Shown here piece by piece: positions 42,238-51,012 of a stretch of DNA of 64,000 nt (positions are counted from its first letter, which is position 1; each line of letters starts with the position of its first letter). Source of the DNA: Arthrobacter sp. StoSoilB20. Its GTDB lineage: Bacteria; Actinomycetota; Actinomycetes; Actinomycetales; Micrococcaceae. The stretch covers positions 4,030,001-4,094,000 of the forward strand of contig NZ_AP024651.1 of assembly GCF_019977295.1 (NCBI RefSeq). Reading direction: 5' to 3'. The position numbers and the translations under genes were made by a program. The notes beneath the pieces were generated by a model. That model was given only the letters and a program-made list of their open reading frames with translations. It had not been told where the DNA came from and did no database searches.

Positions 42238-43077
42238 GTGACGACTGAAGGAAAAGAGGCGCCGGAGCAAGGCGTCTCCGGTGAGGTAAACCAGGACAGA
42301 TTTGTCGCGGGAAAGGACCTGACCCGCTGGAAGTCGCCGGTTGGCCACACCCTGGCGCGCGGAGCAGAAGGGATCACCAAGTTCCTGGGTCCCTACGCCG
42401 CACTGATCATCACGCTGGTGGTGGGCCTGGCCGTGGCACTGTCCCTGGCCTGGGCCTTTGGGGAAGTCTACGAATCCGTGACCGAGGCCGATGGCGTCGC
42501 GGGCCTTGACCACCCGGTCCTCGATGCCGCCAAGTCCGTCAGATCACCGGCCGCAGACGTTGCCATCACCGCCTATACGAACATCGGCGGAACGGTGGGC
42601 ATGCCGCTGATAGCGGTCGCGATCATGATTTTCCTTGCCCTGAGGCGTCGCTCATGGACTCCGGTAATCCTGATGCTCGCCGCCGGCCTTGGCTCGCTTC
42701 TCATCACCATCCTGGGCAAGCCATTGTTTGGCCGCACCCGCCCCGATCTCGCCGACGCCATCCCGCCGTATGAGCACTCGCCATCGTTCCCCAGCGGCCA
42801 CTCGCTGAATTCGATCGTGATCGCTGGCATCGTCGCCTATCTGATCATCCTCAGGCTTAACACCACCCGGTCCAGGGTCATCACCATTTTGGTAGCGGCC
42901 GTATTCGCCATGACCATGGGCTTGAGTCGGGTATACCTGGGCCACCACTGGCTGACGGACGTGCTGGCCGCGTGGGCCATCGGTATCGCCTGGCTGGCCT
43001 TGGTGATCACCGCCCATCGCCTGTACCTGACCGTGCGGGCCCGACGCCATGGCAGTCCCCGCAGGGTAGTCTCTTGA
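42238..43077 (+). CDS. PAP2-family membrane phosphatase
   Basis: A 279-residue protein with about six membrane helices and the three PAP2 motifs: KPLFGRTRP (near 160), FPSGHSLNS (near 183) and SRVYLGHHWLTD (near 229). Members dephosphorylate lipid phosphates such as undecaprenyl pyrophosphate or phosphatidate at the membrane's outer face. The GTG start at 42238 has AGGGGA before it. The N-terminal 50 residues are charged and precede the first helix. It stands between the HxlR gene and uraD. Confidence 0.88.
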   Translation: MTTEGKEAPEQGVSGEVNQDRFVAGKDLTRWKSPVGHTLARGAEGITKFLGPYAALIITLVVGLAVALSLAWAFGEVYESVTEADGVAGLDHPVLDAAKSVRSPAADVAITAYTNIGGTVGMPLIAVAIMIFLALRRRSWTPVILMLAAGLGSLLITILGKPLFGRTRPDLADAIPPYEHSPSFPSGHSLNSIVIAGIVAYLIILRLNTTRSRVITILVAAVFAMTMGLSRVYLGHHWLTDVLAAWAIGIAWLALVITAHRLYLTVRARRHGSPRRVVS

Positions 43078-43106
43078 CACCGGCGGGGCTGCTCCGCTTA
43101 ACTGAA

Positions 43107-43142
43107 TTACGTATGCTGAAATAACAGTTCCATGATGCGGAA
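43107..43142. promoter_or_regulatory. Putative purine-catabolism operator before uraD
   Basis: TTCCATGATGCGGAA (43128-43142) has the same TTCC-N7-GGAA form as TTCCACAAAGCGGAA before hyi. A weaker copy, TTACGTATGCTGAA (43107-43120), stands about 22 bp upstream, mirroring the paired layout at 24880-24914. This suggests one regulator for both clusters. Confidence 0.5.
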
Positions 43143-43232
43143 GCATTGAAGCACGCGCTTCCTCTTGCACCAGCAGGAGTTCCGCATAGCCCACACCATG
43201 GATGCCAGCATTTGCACAAGGATGTCACAAGC

Positions 43233-43742
43233 ATGGAGCTTGCAGAATTCAACAGTGTTGACCGGGACGAGGCCATCAGGATCCTGACCCCTTGCCTGGA
43301 TATCACCCGCTGGGTGGAGTCGGTCGTCGACGCCCGCCCCTTCTCCAGTGTCGAGGAATTGTTGGGGCAGGCCCAGCAGGCCGCAGAGCCCTTCACCTCC
43401 GAGGAAGTGGAGTCAGCCATGGCCCACCACCCCAGGATCGGCGAACGGCCCAAGGCACAGACCACCGAGGCAGCAATGTCACGGTCGGAGCAAGCGGGAG
43501 TGGATCCGGGAGACAGCGCGGTCACCACCGCCCTCGCCGAAGGAAACCGCGCCTACGAGGAAAAGTTCGGCAGGGTCTTCCTGATCCGCGCCGCGGGACG
43601 CAGTGCGCAGGAAATTCTCGGCACACTCCAGGAACGCATCACCCACACGCCCGAAGAAGAAGACACAATCGTGGCTGGCCAACTGCGGGAGATCGCACTG
43701 CTGCGCCTCTCCGGCTTGATCAGCGAAGGAGTCAACGCATGA
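43233..43742 (+). CDS. uraD: OHCU decarboxylase
   Basis: A 169-residue enzyme that decarboxylates 2-oxo-4-hydroxy-4-carboxy-5-ureidoimidazoline to S-allantoin, the last step of urate oxidation. The family signature AHHPRIGERP (near 68) contains the catalytic His, and FGRVFLIRAAGRSAQEIL (near 110) is also typical. The ATG at 43233 has AAGGA upstream; a longer frame from 43146 is not family-like. It overlaps uraH by 4 bp (ATGA). Urate oxidase is not in the window. Confidence 0.93.
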   Translation: MELAEFNSVDRDEAIRILTPCLDITRWVESVVDARPFSSVEELLGQAQQAAEPFTSEEVESAMAHHPRIGERPKAQTTEAAMSRSEQAGVDPGDSAVTTALAEGNRAYEEKFGRVFLIRAAGRSAQEILGTLQERITHTPEEEDTIVAGQLREIALLRLSGLISEGVNA

Positions 43743-44080
43743 GCGTTTCACAAGTAACAACCCACATCCTGGACACAGGTTCCGGCCGCCCGGCGGCGGG
43801 TGTCGCCGTCGTACTCTACGTCCGCGAAGGCGACGACTGGACCCTGGTGGCGAAGGGCGAAACCGATGCCGACGGCCGCATCAAGACCCTTGGCCCCGAG
43901 CGGATTCCCGGCGGCGCTTACCGCCTGAACTTCGCCACCGGCGCCTACTACGAGGGCCTCGGCACGGAGACGTTCTTCCCCGAAGTGGACCTCAACTTCA
44001 CAGTTTCCGACGCCGGTGAGCACTACCACGTGCCGCTCCTGCTGAGCCCGTTCGCATTCTCGACGTACCGCGGCAGCTGA
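43739..44080 (+). CDS. uraH: 5-Hydroxyisourate hydrolase
   Basis: A 113-residue transthyretin-related enzyme that hydrolyses 5-hydroxyisourate to OHCU, the substrate of UraD encoded just before. It starts VTTHILDTGSGRPAAG with the active-site His, has HYHVPLLLSP near 99, and ends with the diagnostic YRGS. Coupled to uraD by a 4-bp overlap. A 16-bp perfect hairpin follows the stop. Confidence 0.96.
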   Translation: MSVSQVTTHILDTGSGRPAAGVAVVLYVREGDDWTLVAKGETDADGRIKTLGPERIPGGAYRLNFATGAYYEGLGTETFFPEVDLNFTVSDAGEHYHVPLLLSPFAFSTYRGS

Positions 44081-44098
44081 CCCACCCCGCCGAGTTTC

Positions 44099-44139
44099 CA
44101 GTTAATGCCAATGTTCTTCAAGGACATTGGCATTAACTG
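44099..44139. terminator. 16-bp perfect hairpin after uraH
   Basis: CAGTTAATGCCAATGT (44099-44114) and its exact complement (44124-44139) flank a 9-nt loop. It is A+T-rich for this genome and lacks a following T-run, so it may be a terminator, an operator or a small mobile relic. Confidence 0.5.
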
Positions 44140-44171
44140 TCACTTGGGCGGAGAACGGTAGGCTTTAACGC

Positions 44172-44504
44172 ATGGCTTCAGAGGACACCACCCCCAACTC
44201 CGCCCGTCGCGAGATCACGGTTCGCCGGGCACCCAAGTTTGTTCCCTTCATGATTTTGGGAGCAGTGGTTGGTGCAATCGTGGCAGCCATCATCGCGTAC
44301 GGCCGCCAGGCAGACCCCGCTTTCGACGCCGGCACGGTGTTCGGCTTCTTCCTGATCGTTTGCGCGGGCGGCGGCGTCATTCTTTTCTCCATCCTCGCCC
44401 TGGTCCTGGACCGGATCAGCATCAAGCGCACACAGCGTGCCGTAGTTGAGCCCGTTCCGGATTCGGTTCCGGACGAAGGACCAGAGAACGACGGCGTCCG
44501 CTGA
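44172..44504 (+). CDS. Small two-helix membrane protein before purF
   Basis: A 110-residue protein with a charged N-terminus (about 25 residues), two transmembrane stretches (FVPFMILGAVVGAIVAAII and FGFFLIVCAGGGVILFSIL) and an acidic tail. Similar conserved proteins of unknown role lie beside purF in related actinobacteria. It is 147 bp upstream of purF on the same strand. Confidence 0.7.
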   Translation: MASEDTTPNSARREITVRRAPKFVPFMILGAVVGAIVAAIIAYGRQADPAFDAGTVFGFFLIVCAGGGVILFSILALVLDRISIKRTQRAVVEPVPDSVPDEGPENDGVR

Positions 44505-44651
44505 CTCAGGCGCCCGGCCCACCTGCTTGCGGGGGTGCCAAGTGTGAGACGCGCCGCATTTTCGGCCGAACTCCCCTGATCAAGGCCCGTTCCGGGGGTC
44601 ACATAAGCTGCGGGGGAACGTACCACGCCGACATCATGAGACAATCGACCA

Positions 44652-46283
44652 GTGGCACGTGGCGACGGAAAACTTTCTCATGATCTTCTCCCCGGCGAAA
44701 AAGGCCCCCAGGACGCTTGTGGCGTCTTCGGGGTTTGGGCTCCCGGTGAAGAAGTAGCAAAACTCACCTATTACGGGCTGTATGCGCTGCAGCACCGCGG
44801 ACAAGAATCGGCTGGTATAGCTACCAGTGACGGCAAGCGCATTAATGTCTATAAGGACATGGGCCTTGTGTCCCAGGTCTTCGATGAGACAACCCTGAAC
44901 ACCCTTACCGGGCACCTGGCCGTTGGCCACTGCCGGTACTCCACCACCGGTGCAAGCCACTGGGCCAACGCGCAGCCGACCCTGGGTGCAACAGCAACCG
45001 GCACGGTTGCCCTGGCCCACAACGGCAACCTGACCAACACCGCTGAGCTCCGGGAAATGATCCTTGAGCGCAACGATGGCCAGCTGACCGGTGAAATGAA
45101 GCAGGGAAACACCTCGGACACCGCCTTGGTGACCGCACTCCTTGAGGGTGAAGAGGGCAAGACCCTGGAGCAGACCGCGCTGGAGCTGCTGCCCAAGATC
45201 AAGGGCGGCTTCTGCTTCGTCTTCATGGATGAAGGAACGCTCTACGCAGCCCGCGATACCTACGGCATCCGCCCCTTGTGCTTGGGCCGCCTGGAGCGCG
45301 GCTGGGTTGTCGCTTCCGAGCAGGCCGGCCTGGCCACCGTTGGCGCAAGTTTCATCCGCGAAATCGAGCCCGGCGAATTCATTGCCATCGACGAGGACGG
45401 CGTCCGCTCCCAGCGCTTCGCTGAGGCAACCCCCGCCGGCTGCGTTTTCGAATACGTCTACCTCGCCCGCCCGGACGCTGCCATTGCCGGCCGCTCCGTG
45501 TACGAGGCACGTGTGGAGATGGGCCGCCAGTTGGCCCGCGAAAACACCCACGAGGCAGACCTCGTTATTCCGGTTCCCGAGTCAGGCACCCCCGCAGCCG
45601 TGGGCTACGCCGAACAGTCGGGAATCCCGTTCGCGCACGGCTTCGTCAAGAACGCCTACGTGGGCCGCACCTTCATCCAGCCCTCGCAGACCCTGCGCCA
45701 GCTGGGTATCCGCCTCAAGCTCAACGCTTTGGAGTCGGTGATCCGCGGCAAGCGCATTGTTGTGGTGGATGACTCGATCGTCCGCGGCAACACGCAGCGT
45801 GCCATCGTACGGATGCTCCGGGAAGCCGGTGCCGCCGCGGTACACGTAAAGATTTCCTCTCCCCCGGTCCAGTGGCCCTGCTTCTACGGGATCGACTTCG
45901 CGTCCCGCGCGGAACTGATCGCCAACGGTGCCACCATCGAGGAGATCTCCCAGGCAATCGGCGCTGACTCGCTGGCCTACATCTCCGAGGACGGCATGAT
46001 CGGCGCTACCCAGCAGCCGCGCGAACGTCTGTGCACCGCCTGCTTCACCGGCAAGTACCCCATCGAGCTTCCCCACGCGGACAAGCTCGGGAAGAACCTG
46101 CTGGAGCGCACCGACCTTGGCGGCCTGCCTGCTGCCTCTGAGGCCGATTCCGTGGACGATACCGAGGACCCGGCCGAGAAGCCCGGCGCCACGGGCTGCG
46201 ATCCCGGACCTGACGCCGAATTCGAAAACCTGCTTACCGACGCTGATCGTTTGACCGACGCCGACAAGAAAGAGTCTGTATGA
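44652..46283 (+). CDS. purF: Amidophosphoribosyltransferase
   Basis: A 543-residue enzyme for the first committed step of purine synthesis (PRPP plus glutamine to phosphoribosylamine). A short propeptide precedes the nucleophile in DACGVFGVWAPG (Cys near 23). YGLYALQHRGQESAGIA and HNGNLTNT belong to the glutaminase domain, and the PRPP motif IVVVDDSIVRGNT is near 372. Cysteines suited to an Fe-S cluster occur near 420 and 460. The start is GTG. It overlaps purM by 4 bp. Confidence 0.97.
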   Translation: MARGDGKLSHDLLPGEKGPQDACGVFGVWAPGEEVAKLTYYGLYALQHRGQESAGIATSDGKRINVYKDMGLVSQVFDETTLNTLTGHLAVGHCRYSTTGASHWANAQPTLGATATGTVALAHNGNLTNTAELREMILERNDGQLTGEMKQGNTSDTALVTALLEGEEGKTLEQTALELLPKIKGGFCFVFMDEGTLYAARDTYGIRPLCLGRLERGWVVASEQAGLATVGASFIREIEPGEFIAIDEDGVRSQRFAEATPAGCVFEYVYLARPDAAIAGRSVYEARVEMGRQLARENTHEADLVIPVPESGTPAAVGYAEQSGIPFAHGFVKNAYVGRTFIQPSQTLRQLGIRLKLNALESVIRGKRIVVVDDSIVRGNTQRAIVRMLREAGAAAVHVKISSPPVQWPCFYGIDFASRAELIANGATIEEISQAIGADSLAYISEDGMIGATQQPRERLCTACFTGKYPIELPHADKLGKNLLERTDLGGLPAASEADSVDDTEDPAEKPGATGCDPGPDAEFENLLTDADRLTDADKKESV

Positions 46284-47428
46284 GCTCCGCAACACCCGCC
46301 GCTGAGAATAACTCCGGTATCACCTACGCCTCCGCGGGTGTGGACGTCGAAGCGGGAGACCGCGCAGTCGAACTCATGAAGGGCGCCATCAAGGCCACCC
46401 ACAACTCGTCGGTGATCGGCGGCGTCGGCGGTTTCGCTGGCCTGTACGACGTCTCGAAGCTGCTGACCTACAAGAAGCCGCTGCTCGCAACGTCCACCGA
46501 TGGCGTGGGCACCAAGGTAGCCATCGCCCAGGCCATGGACATCCATGACACCATCGGTTTCGACCTCGTAGGCATGGTGGTGGACGACATCGTTGTGGTG
46601 GGCGCTGAGCCGCTCTACATGACCGACTACATCGCTTGCGGCAAGGTTGTCCCGGAACGCATCGCTGACATCGTCCGCGGTATCGCAGCTGCCTGCTCCG
46701 TGGCCGGCACCGCGCTGGTGGGTGGCGAGACCGCTGAGCACCCGGGCCTCCTGGGTGAGCACGAATACGACGTCGCAGGTGCTGCCACCGGCATCGTCGA
46801 AGCCGACGCCCTCCTCGGCCCGGACCGCGTCCGCGCCGGCGACGTCGTGATCGGCATGGCATCCTCCGGCCTGCACTCCAACGGCTACTCCCTGGTCCGC
46901 CGCGTCATCAACCACGCCGGCTGGGCCTTGGACCGCCAGGTATCCGAACTCGGCCGCACGCTGGGCGAAGAGCTTCTGGAGCCCACCCGCGTCTACGCAG
47001 CTGACTGCCTCGACCTCGCCCGCACCTTCCCCGTCACGGGCGGCGCGGCAGTGCACGGCTTCAGCCACGTCACCGGTGGTGGCCTCGCCGCCAACCTGGC
47101 ACGCGTCCTCCCGCAGGGCCTGGTAGCTACGGTTGACCGCAACACCTGGGAACTGCCGGCCATCTTCAAGCTGGTCTCCGAGCTGGGCAACGTCCCCCTG
47201 GCCGACCTGGAGCGCACGCTAAACCTCGGCGTGGGCATGGTTGCCATTGTTTCCGCCGAAGCAGCCGATGCTGCCGTGGCCCGCCTGAACGACCGTGGCC
47301 TGCCCTCCTGGGTTATGGGCACCGTTGCAGCTGACAGCGACTCGATCGACAAGACCGGCCCGGACTACGTCCAGGGTGCCAAGGGCGTCGACGGCGGCGC
47401 TGTGCGTTTGGTGAACGCCTACGCCTAA
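46280..47428 (+). CDS. purM: Phosphoribosylformylglycinamidine cyclo-ligase (AIR synthetase)
   Basis: A 382-residue ATP-dependent enzyme that closes the imidazole ring in purine synthesis. Seen are TYASAGVDVEAGDRAVE, the ATP/metal segment STDGVGTKVAIA (near 73), VVDDIVVVGAEPL (near 98) and FSHVTGGGLAANLARVLP (near 260). It overlaps purF, so the two are one operon, closed by the strong terminator at 47445. Confidence 0.97.
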   Translation: MSSATPAAENNSGITYASAGVDVEAGDRAVELMKGAIKATHNSSVIGGVGGFAGLYDVSKLLTYKKPLLATSTDGVGTKVAIAQAMDIHDTIGFDLVGMVVDDIVVVGAEPLYMTDYIACGKVVPERIADIVRGIAAACSVAGTALVGGETAEHPGLLGEHEYDVAGAATGIVEADALLGPDRVRAGDVVIGMASSGLHSNGYSLVRRVINHAGWALDRQVSELGRTLGEELLEPTRVYAADCLDLARTFPVTGGAAVHGFSHVTGGGLAANLARVLPQGLVATVDRNTWELPAIFKLVSELGNVPLADLERTLNLGVGMVAIVSAEAADAAVARLNDRGLPSWVMGTVAADSDSIDKTGPDYVQGAKGVDGGAVRLVNAYA

Positions 47429-47444
47429 GCGCGTTATTGCTTCA

Positions 47445-47489
47445 TAAAAGAGCGGCCAGGCAGTGATGAACTGCCCGGCCGCTCTTTTA
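47445..47489 (+). terminator. Strong intrinsic terminator after purM
   Basis: TAAAAGAGCGGCC-A-GGCAG pairs with CTGCC-C-GGCCGCTCTTTTA around a 7-nt loop: an 18-bp stem with one internal mismatch and flanking A/T runs. It can serve both strands. Confidence 0.92.
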
Positions 47490-47602
47490 CGTTTCCGGCG
47501 TCTTCGGTGTGTTGACGCCTTGGGTGCGTCTCCGGGGCCTTCCTGGGCTTCGGTGTGTTCAGGCCTTCAGCGCCTTCAGTGTCTTCAGCGTCTTCAGTGT
47601 CT

Positions 47603-48373
47603 TCAGACCTGGATCAAGCTCAGGATTCCGCCTTGCGGGTCCTGAATCGTGGCGAGTGAGCCTGTCTCGGCCCCTTCTTCCGGCTCGACCAGCAGTTCCC
47701 CTCCGGCGGCCAGCGCGGCTTCAGCGGCCTTACGCACGTCGGCCACGCCAAAGTAGATCTGCCAGGCAGCGTCCTCGCCTTCATCGGCAGGAACGATGCC
47801 GGCCACCTCGTCACCGTTGACCATCAACGTACTGTAGCTGCCGCCGTCGTCCTGCGGATATTCCGTAACCTCATGCCCGAATAGCTGCTGGAAGAACCCG
47901 ACGGCGGCCTGCGGCTCAGGTGTCAACAGTTCAGCCCAAGCCAAGGCGCCGGGCTCGTTGAACAGGTGGCTTCCCACATGCGTTCCCGCCTGCCAAATAC
48001 CTGTAGTCCCGCCGCCCGGAGGTTCGACGAACGCCAAAACCCCTGTATCCGCTACTGCCTCGGGACCAAACTGAAGCTTCCCGCCTGCGTGGGCGGCGTC
48101 GTCGGCGATTTCGTCGGTATCAGTGGCGGCGATGTAGATATTCCACTGACCGTGCGTTCCGGCTGCCTCCTGCATGGGGTTCTGCGGTGCGATGACGGCC
48201 ACCAGCTGATCCTTGACGAAGGCTTGCGCATAGCTTCGCCCGTCCGGAGTGGGAAGGTCCTTGTAGCTCCACCCGAAAACCTGCTGATAAAAATCCTTGG
48301 CCGCGGACACGTCCCTGGTCTGGAGGTCGGCCCAGCACGGCTCTCCGCTGGCGTAGTGCTTACGTGAAGTCAT
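47603..48373 (-). CDS. Two-domain VOC/glyoxalase-family protein (CFP30B-like)
   Basis: A 256-residue protein with two vicinal-oxygen-chelate domains. Domain 1 starts GEPCWADLQTRDVSAAKDFY; domain 2 starts PGALAWAELLTPEPQAAVGFF near residue 140. The layout matches the actinobacterial CFP30B-type hydroxylase/glyoxalase group, whose reaction is not settled. It overlaps the preceding paralogue by 4 bp, so they are an operon of duplicates. Confidence 0.85.
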   Translation of the reverse strand: MTSRKHYASGEPCWADLQTRDVSAAKDFYQQVFGWSYKDLPTPDGRSYAQAFVKDQLVAVIAPQNPMQEAAGTHGQWNIYIAATDTDEIADDAAHAGGKLQFGPEAVADTGVLAFVEPPGGGTTGIWQAGTHVGSHLFNEPGALAWAELLTPEPQAAVGFFQQLFGHEVTEYPQDDGGSYSTLMVNGDEVAGIVPADEGEDAAWQIYFGVADVRKAAEAALAAGGELLVEPEEGAETGSLATIQDPQGGILSLIQV

Positions 48374-49152
48374 GATGCCAAGCCTGTCATGATGCTGAAG
48401 GCTGCGCCTGCAGGGTCCATGAGGACTGCCATGCGTCCGACTCCCGGCACGTCGAATGCGGGGGCAATAACGTGGCTGCCCAGCTCGACGGCCCGCTCCA
48501 CAGTCGCGTCAATATCCACCACATTGAAGTAGGTCATCCAGAACGGTGACAAGCCCTGGATAGGCAGCTTCAGCGCACCCGCAATTCGTCGTCCGTCCAC
48601 CAGCAGGCTTGTGTACTCCTGCAAGTCGCCGGATGGTTCAGTTTCGCTGGTGCAGCCGGTCACGGCCTCGTAGAAAGCTACGGCTTTAGGGACATCGTTG
48701 GTCTGTAGTTCATTCCAGATCATGGTTCCCGGCTCGTTGACCAGCCCCGACCCCGGATGCTTTCCTGCTTCCCAAAAGCCAATCTGGGCTCCAGTAGGAT
48801 CTGTGGCGAAGAACATACGCCCGGACCCGTTTGGAACGGAGTCAGGAGGGAAAAGGAGGGCACCGCCGGCAGCTTCCACCCTCTGCGCGGCCTCGTCAGC
48901 CGAGTCAACCGCAAGATAGTTGGCCCAGTAGGACGGCATCCCTTCCGGGGCATCCGGCATCTGCTGCATCATTCCGGCAACGTATCGGCCCTTGAGTTTG
49001 GCCATGTAATACGTCATGCCGTTCCCGGCATCCATGGCGTCCAGCTCCCATCCGAAGAGGTCGCTGTAGAACCTGGTGGAAACGTCAATGTCGGTGGAAG
49101 AAAGGTCCACCCAACACGGCGTCCCCTGCGTGTAGCTGTCGACCTCCGGCAT
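48370..49152 (-). CDS. Two-domain VOC/glyoxalase-family protein, paralogue
   Basis: A 260-residue two-domain VOC protein paralogous to its downstream neighbour. Domain 1 is GTPCWVDLSSTDIDVSTRFY and domain 2 PGTMIWNELQTNDVPKAVAFY. The start at 49152 has AAAGGAA 5 nt before it; an upstream extension from 49305 would read through the terminator at 49191. Function is as uncertain as for the family. Confidence 0.85.
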   Translation of the reverse strand: MPEVDSYTQGTPCWVDLSSTDIDVSTRFYSDLFGWELDAMDAGNGMTYYMAKLKGRYVAGMMQQMPDAPEGMPSYWANYLAVDSADEAAQRVEAAGGALLFPPDSVPNGSGRMFFATDPTGAQIGFWEAGKHPGSGLVNEPGTMIWNELQTNDVPKAVAFYEAVTGCTSETEPSGDLQEYTSLLVDGRRIAGALKLPIQGLSPFWMTYFNVVDIDATVERAVELGSHVIAPAFDVPGVGRMAVLMDPAGAAFSIMTGLAS

Positions 49153-49190
49153 GGCGTTCCTTTCAATGCACTCGAAACTCCAGCCTACGC

Positions 49191-49243
49191 AAAAAAGGGC
49201 CCTCAGGGTACGCCAATGACTGGCGTGCCCTGAGGCCCTTTTT
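49191..49243. terminator. Long bidirectional terminator
   Basis: A 24-bp stem (49191-49214 with 49220-49243, one G-T pair) around the loop ATGAC, bounded by six A and six T. It ends the DUF3073 transcript on the minus strand and stands just upstream of the VOC operon. Confidence 0.92.
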
Positions 49244-49338
49244 TCAAAAGATTTCCGGCATCCTGAAATGCGCGATGACCTTGAAAGTACGACGGCGGTC
49301 CGCAACTCAGCGCCTACGGCACCTGTTGGTTGCGACAG

Positions 49339-49563
49339 CTATCCGATCCGGCGGGTGTCAACCTCGTCGTCATCATCTTCCGCGTACTTGTCCTCATAAG
49401 CCGAATAGTCCGGCTCAGGGGGATCGTCGGGGAAGTGGCTCTTGACACGACTGGACGGACCCGTGAGCTCCCGCTCAAGTGCCGAATAGTCAGTGTTCGG
49501 GGAGTAGTACTTAATATCCCGAGCCTGCTTGGTAGCTTTTGCCTTTTGACGGCCGCGCCCCAT
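49339..49563 (-). CDS. DUF3073 family protein
   Basis: A 74-residue small protein matching actinobacterial DUF3073: start MGRGRQKAKATKQARDIKYY, middle TDYSALERELTG, acidic tail. The basic N-terminus suggests nucleic-acid contact but no function is known. The ATG at 49563 gives the conserved start; the upstream open frame is not conserved. It is divergent from the septum-formation-domain gene. Confidence 0.9.
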   Translation of the reverse strand: MGRGRQKAKATKQARDIKYYSPNTDYSALERELTGPSSRVKSHFPDDPPEPDYSAYEDKYAEDDDDEVDTRRIG

Positions 49564-49805
49564 GGCGTGACCCCCTTTTGTACTTGGACCGGAGGTGGTC
49601 ACCTTGGCTATCGGTGAGGCCCCGGAATGTTTGGTCAATTTGTCGTATGTCTAGATTACATGCTTTCAGGGGTGCCTGCGCGCCACCACAGCCCCCATCC
49701 GGACCAGCCTTGGCCAAAAGCACGGCCAAACACCTCCCTGGGGGCCAAAAATTGGGTAGAGTCTGCCTCAATGCGGCGTCACAGCAGGAAGGGCACACCC
49801 AGGAA

Positions 49806-50936
49806 ATGAGCCAGGACAACACCCCGCCACGCGAGGGCTCCCCACGCGATAAGGACAAGGATGGGGTGCCTCCCGCGCCCAAAACCGAACCCGCCGGCGC
49901 TGATACGCCGGCATCCGGGACGGGCGGGCAAACGGACGGGGCATCAGGCAGCCAGCAGCCCGAGCAACCGACCGCGACCGGCCCCGACAAGCAACCTTCG
50001 CCCGAGCCTGGGCAACAGCCCGTCTGGGGACAGCAGCCTGGAACGGTTGCGGGACAAGCTGTTGCGGGACAAGCTGTTGCGGGACAAGCTGTTGCGGGAC
50101 AACCTGTTGGGGGACAAGCTGTTGCGGGACAGGCTACTGGCCGGCCGGATCCGGAACAGTCCGCCGCGTCCCCGGCCCAGCAACCGCCCTCCCCTGACAC
50201 GCAAACCACGCCGGCCCCCTGGGCATCCCCGTCAGGGCTTCAGCCGGATCCCGCACCGGAGCTCGATCCCGACTTCGTTCCAGATCCTACCTCCCAGCCA
50301 GACCCGACGATGCCACCGTCTGACGGACAAGCCCCTAAGTACGCCAGCGCCTATCCGGGCCAGCAGCCGTATCCGGGCCAGCAGCCGTATCCGGGCCAAG
50401 AGCCACAGCCCGAACCGCACGGGGATCCGGTAAAGCGGCAGCGTTTGGTCATTGGCGGAATTGTGGTGGGTGTTCTCGTCCTCATAGGCGTGGTGATTTG
50501 GGTGCTGCTGAACCTGCTGGGAACCCGTCCCGAAGCCGCTGTCACCACCCCAAGCGCCACCGCTACCCCGGGGCCGCTTCCCCGTGACGCCAATTCCAAG
50601 GACTTCCAGGTGGGCGACTGCTTCGCCGACTTTGATCCCAACGCAAGCGAAGCACGCGCGGTAGCCTGCGACACCGAGCACTCTGCCCAGCTCATTGGAG
50701 TCCACGTGTACCCGGGCGAGGATTCCTTCCCCGGAACCAATGCTCTGCGTGACAAGGGCCGCGAGGTGTGCAAGGCCTCGGTGGCAAAGCTCAACGATGC
50801 GGCCGGAAACTACGTCCTGCTGCAGCAGAATGTGTACCCGAGTACCACCAGTTGGGATCGGGGCGACCGTCGGGTCGATTGCTTCATTGTGGTGGACTCA
50901 GGCAACACCATCAAAGAAGACCTCCTGCAGAAGTAG
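49806..50936 (+). CDS. Membrane protein with septum-formation domain
   Basis: A 376-residue protein. Residues 1-210 are disordered and Pro/Gln/Gly-rich, with tandem pentapeptides GQAVA (near 82-112) and PYPGQQ repeats (near 183-200). One transmembrane helix (LVIGGIVVGVLVLIGVVIW, near 216-235) follows. An extracytoplasmic Septum_form domain has paired cysteines (FQVGDCFADF, AVACDTEHSAQ, REVCKAS, RVDCFIVV). The domain is linked to actinobacterial cell division, but the exact role is unclear. The ATG at 49806 is tentative because the ribosome site (AGGAAGGG) is 12 nt away. Confidence 0.78.
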   Translation: MSQDNTPPREGSPRDKDKDGVPPAPKTEPAGADTPASGTGGQTDGASGSQQPEQPTATGPDKQPSPEPGQQPVWGQQPGTVAGQAVAGQAVAGQAVAGQPVGGQAVAGQATGRPDPEQSAASPAQQPPSPDTQTTPAPWASPSGLQPDPAPELDPDFVPDPTSQPDPTMPPSDGQAPKYASAYPGQQPYPGQQPYPGQEPQPEPHGDPVKRQRLVIGGIVVGVLVLIGVVIWVLLNLLGTRPEAAVTTPSATATPGPLPRDANSKDFQVGDCFADFDPNASEARAVACDTEHSAQLIGVHVYPGEDSFPGTNALRDKGREVCKASVAKLNDAAGNYVLLQQNVYPSTTSWDRGDRRVDCFIVVDSGNTIKEDLLQK

Positions 50937-50997
50937 CCCGCCGGCTGCACTTGCATCCGGCGGGCTGCTCCTTGTTGGTCCCGCACCACGTGCGGGA
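50935..50997. terminator. Two hairpins between convergent genes
   Basis: AGCCCGCCGG/CCGGCGGGCT (50935-50944 with 50957-50966) and TCCCGCAC/GTGCGGGA (50979-50986 with 50990-50997) lie between the septum-domain gene and clpB. They can end both converging transcripts. Confidence 0.75.
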
Positions 50998-51012
50998 AGA
51001 ACACTGTGGCGG

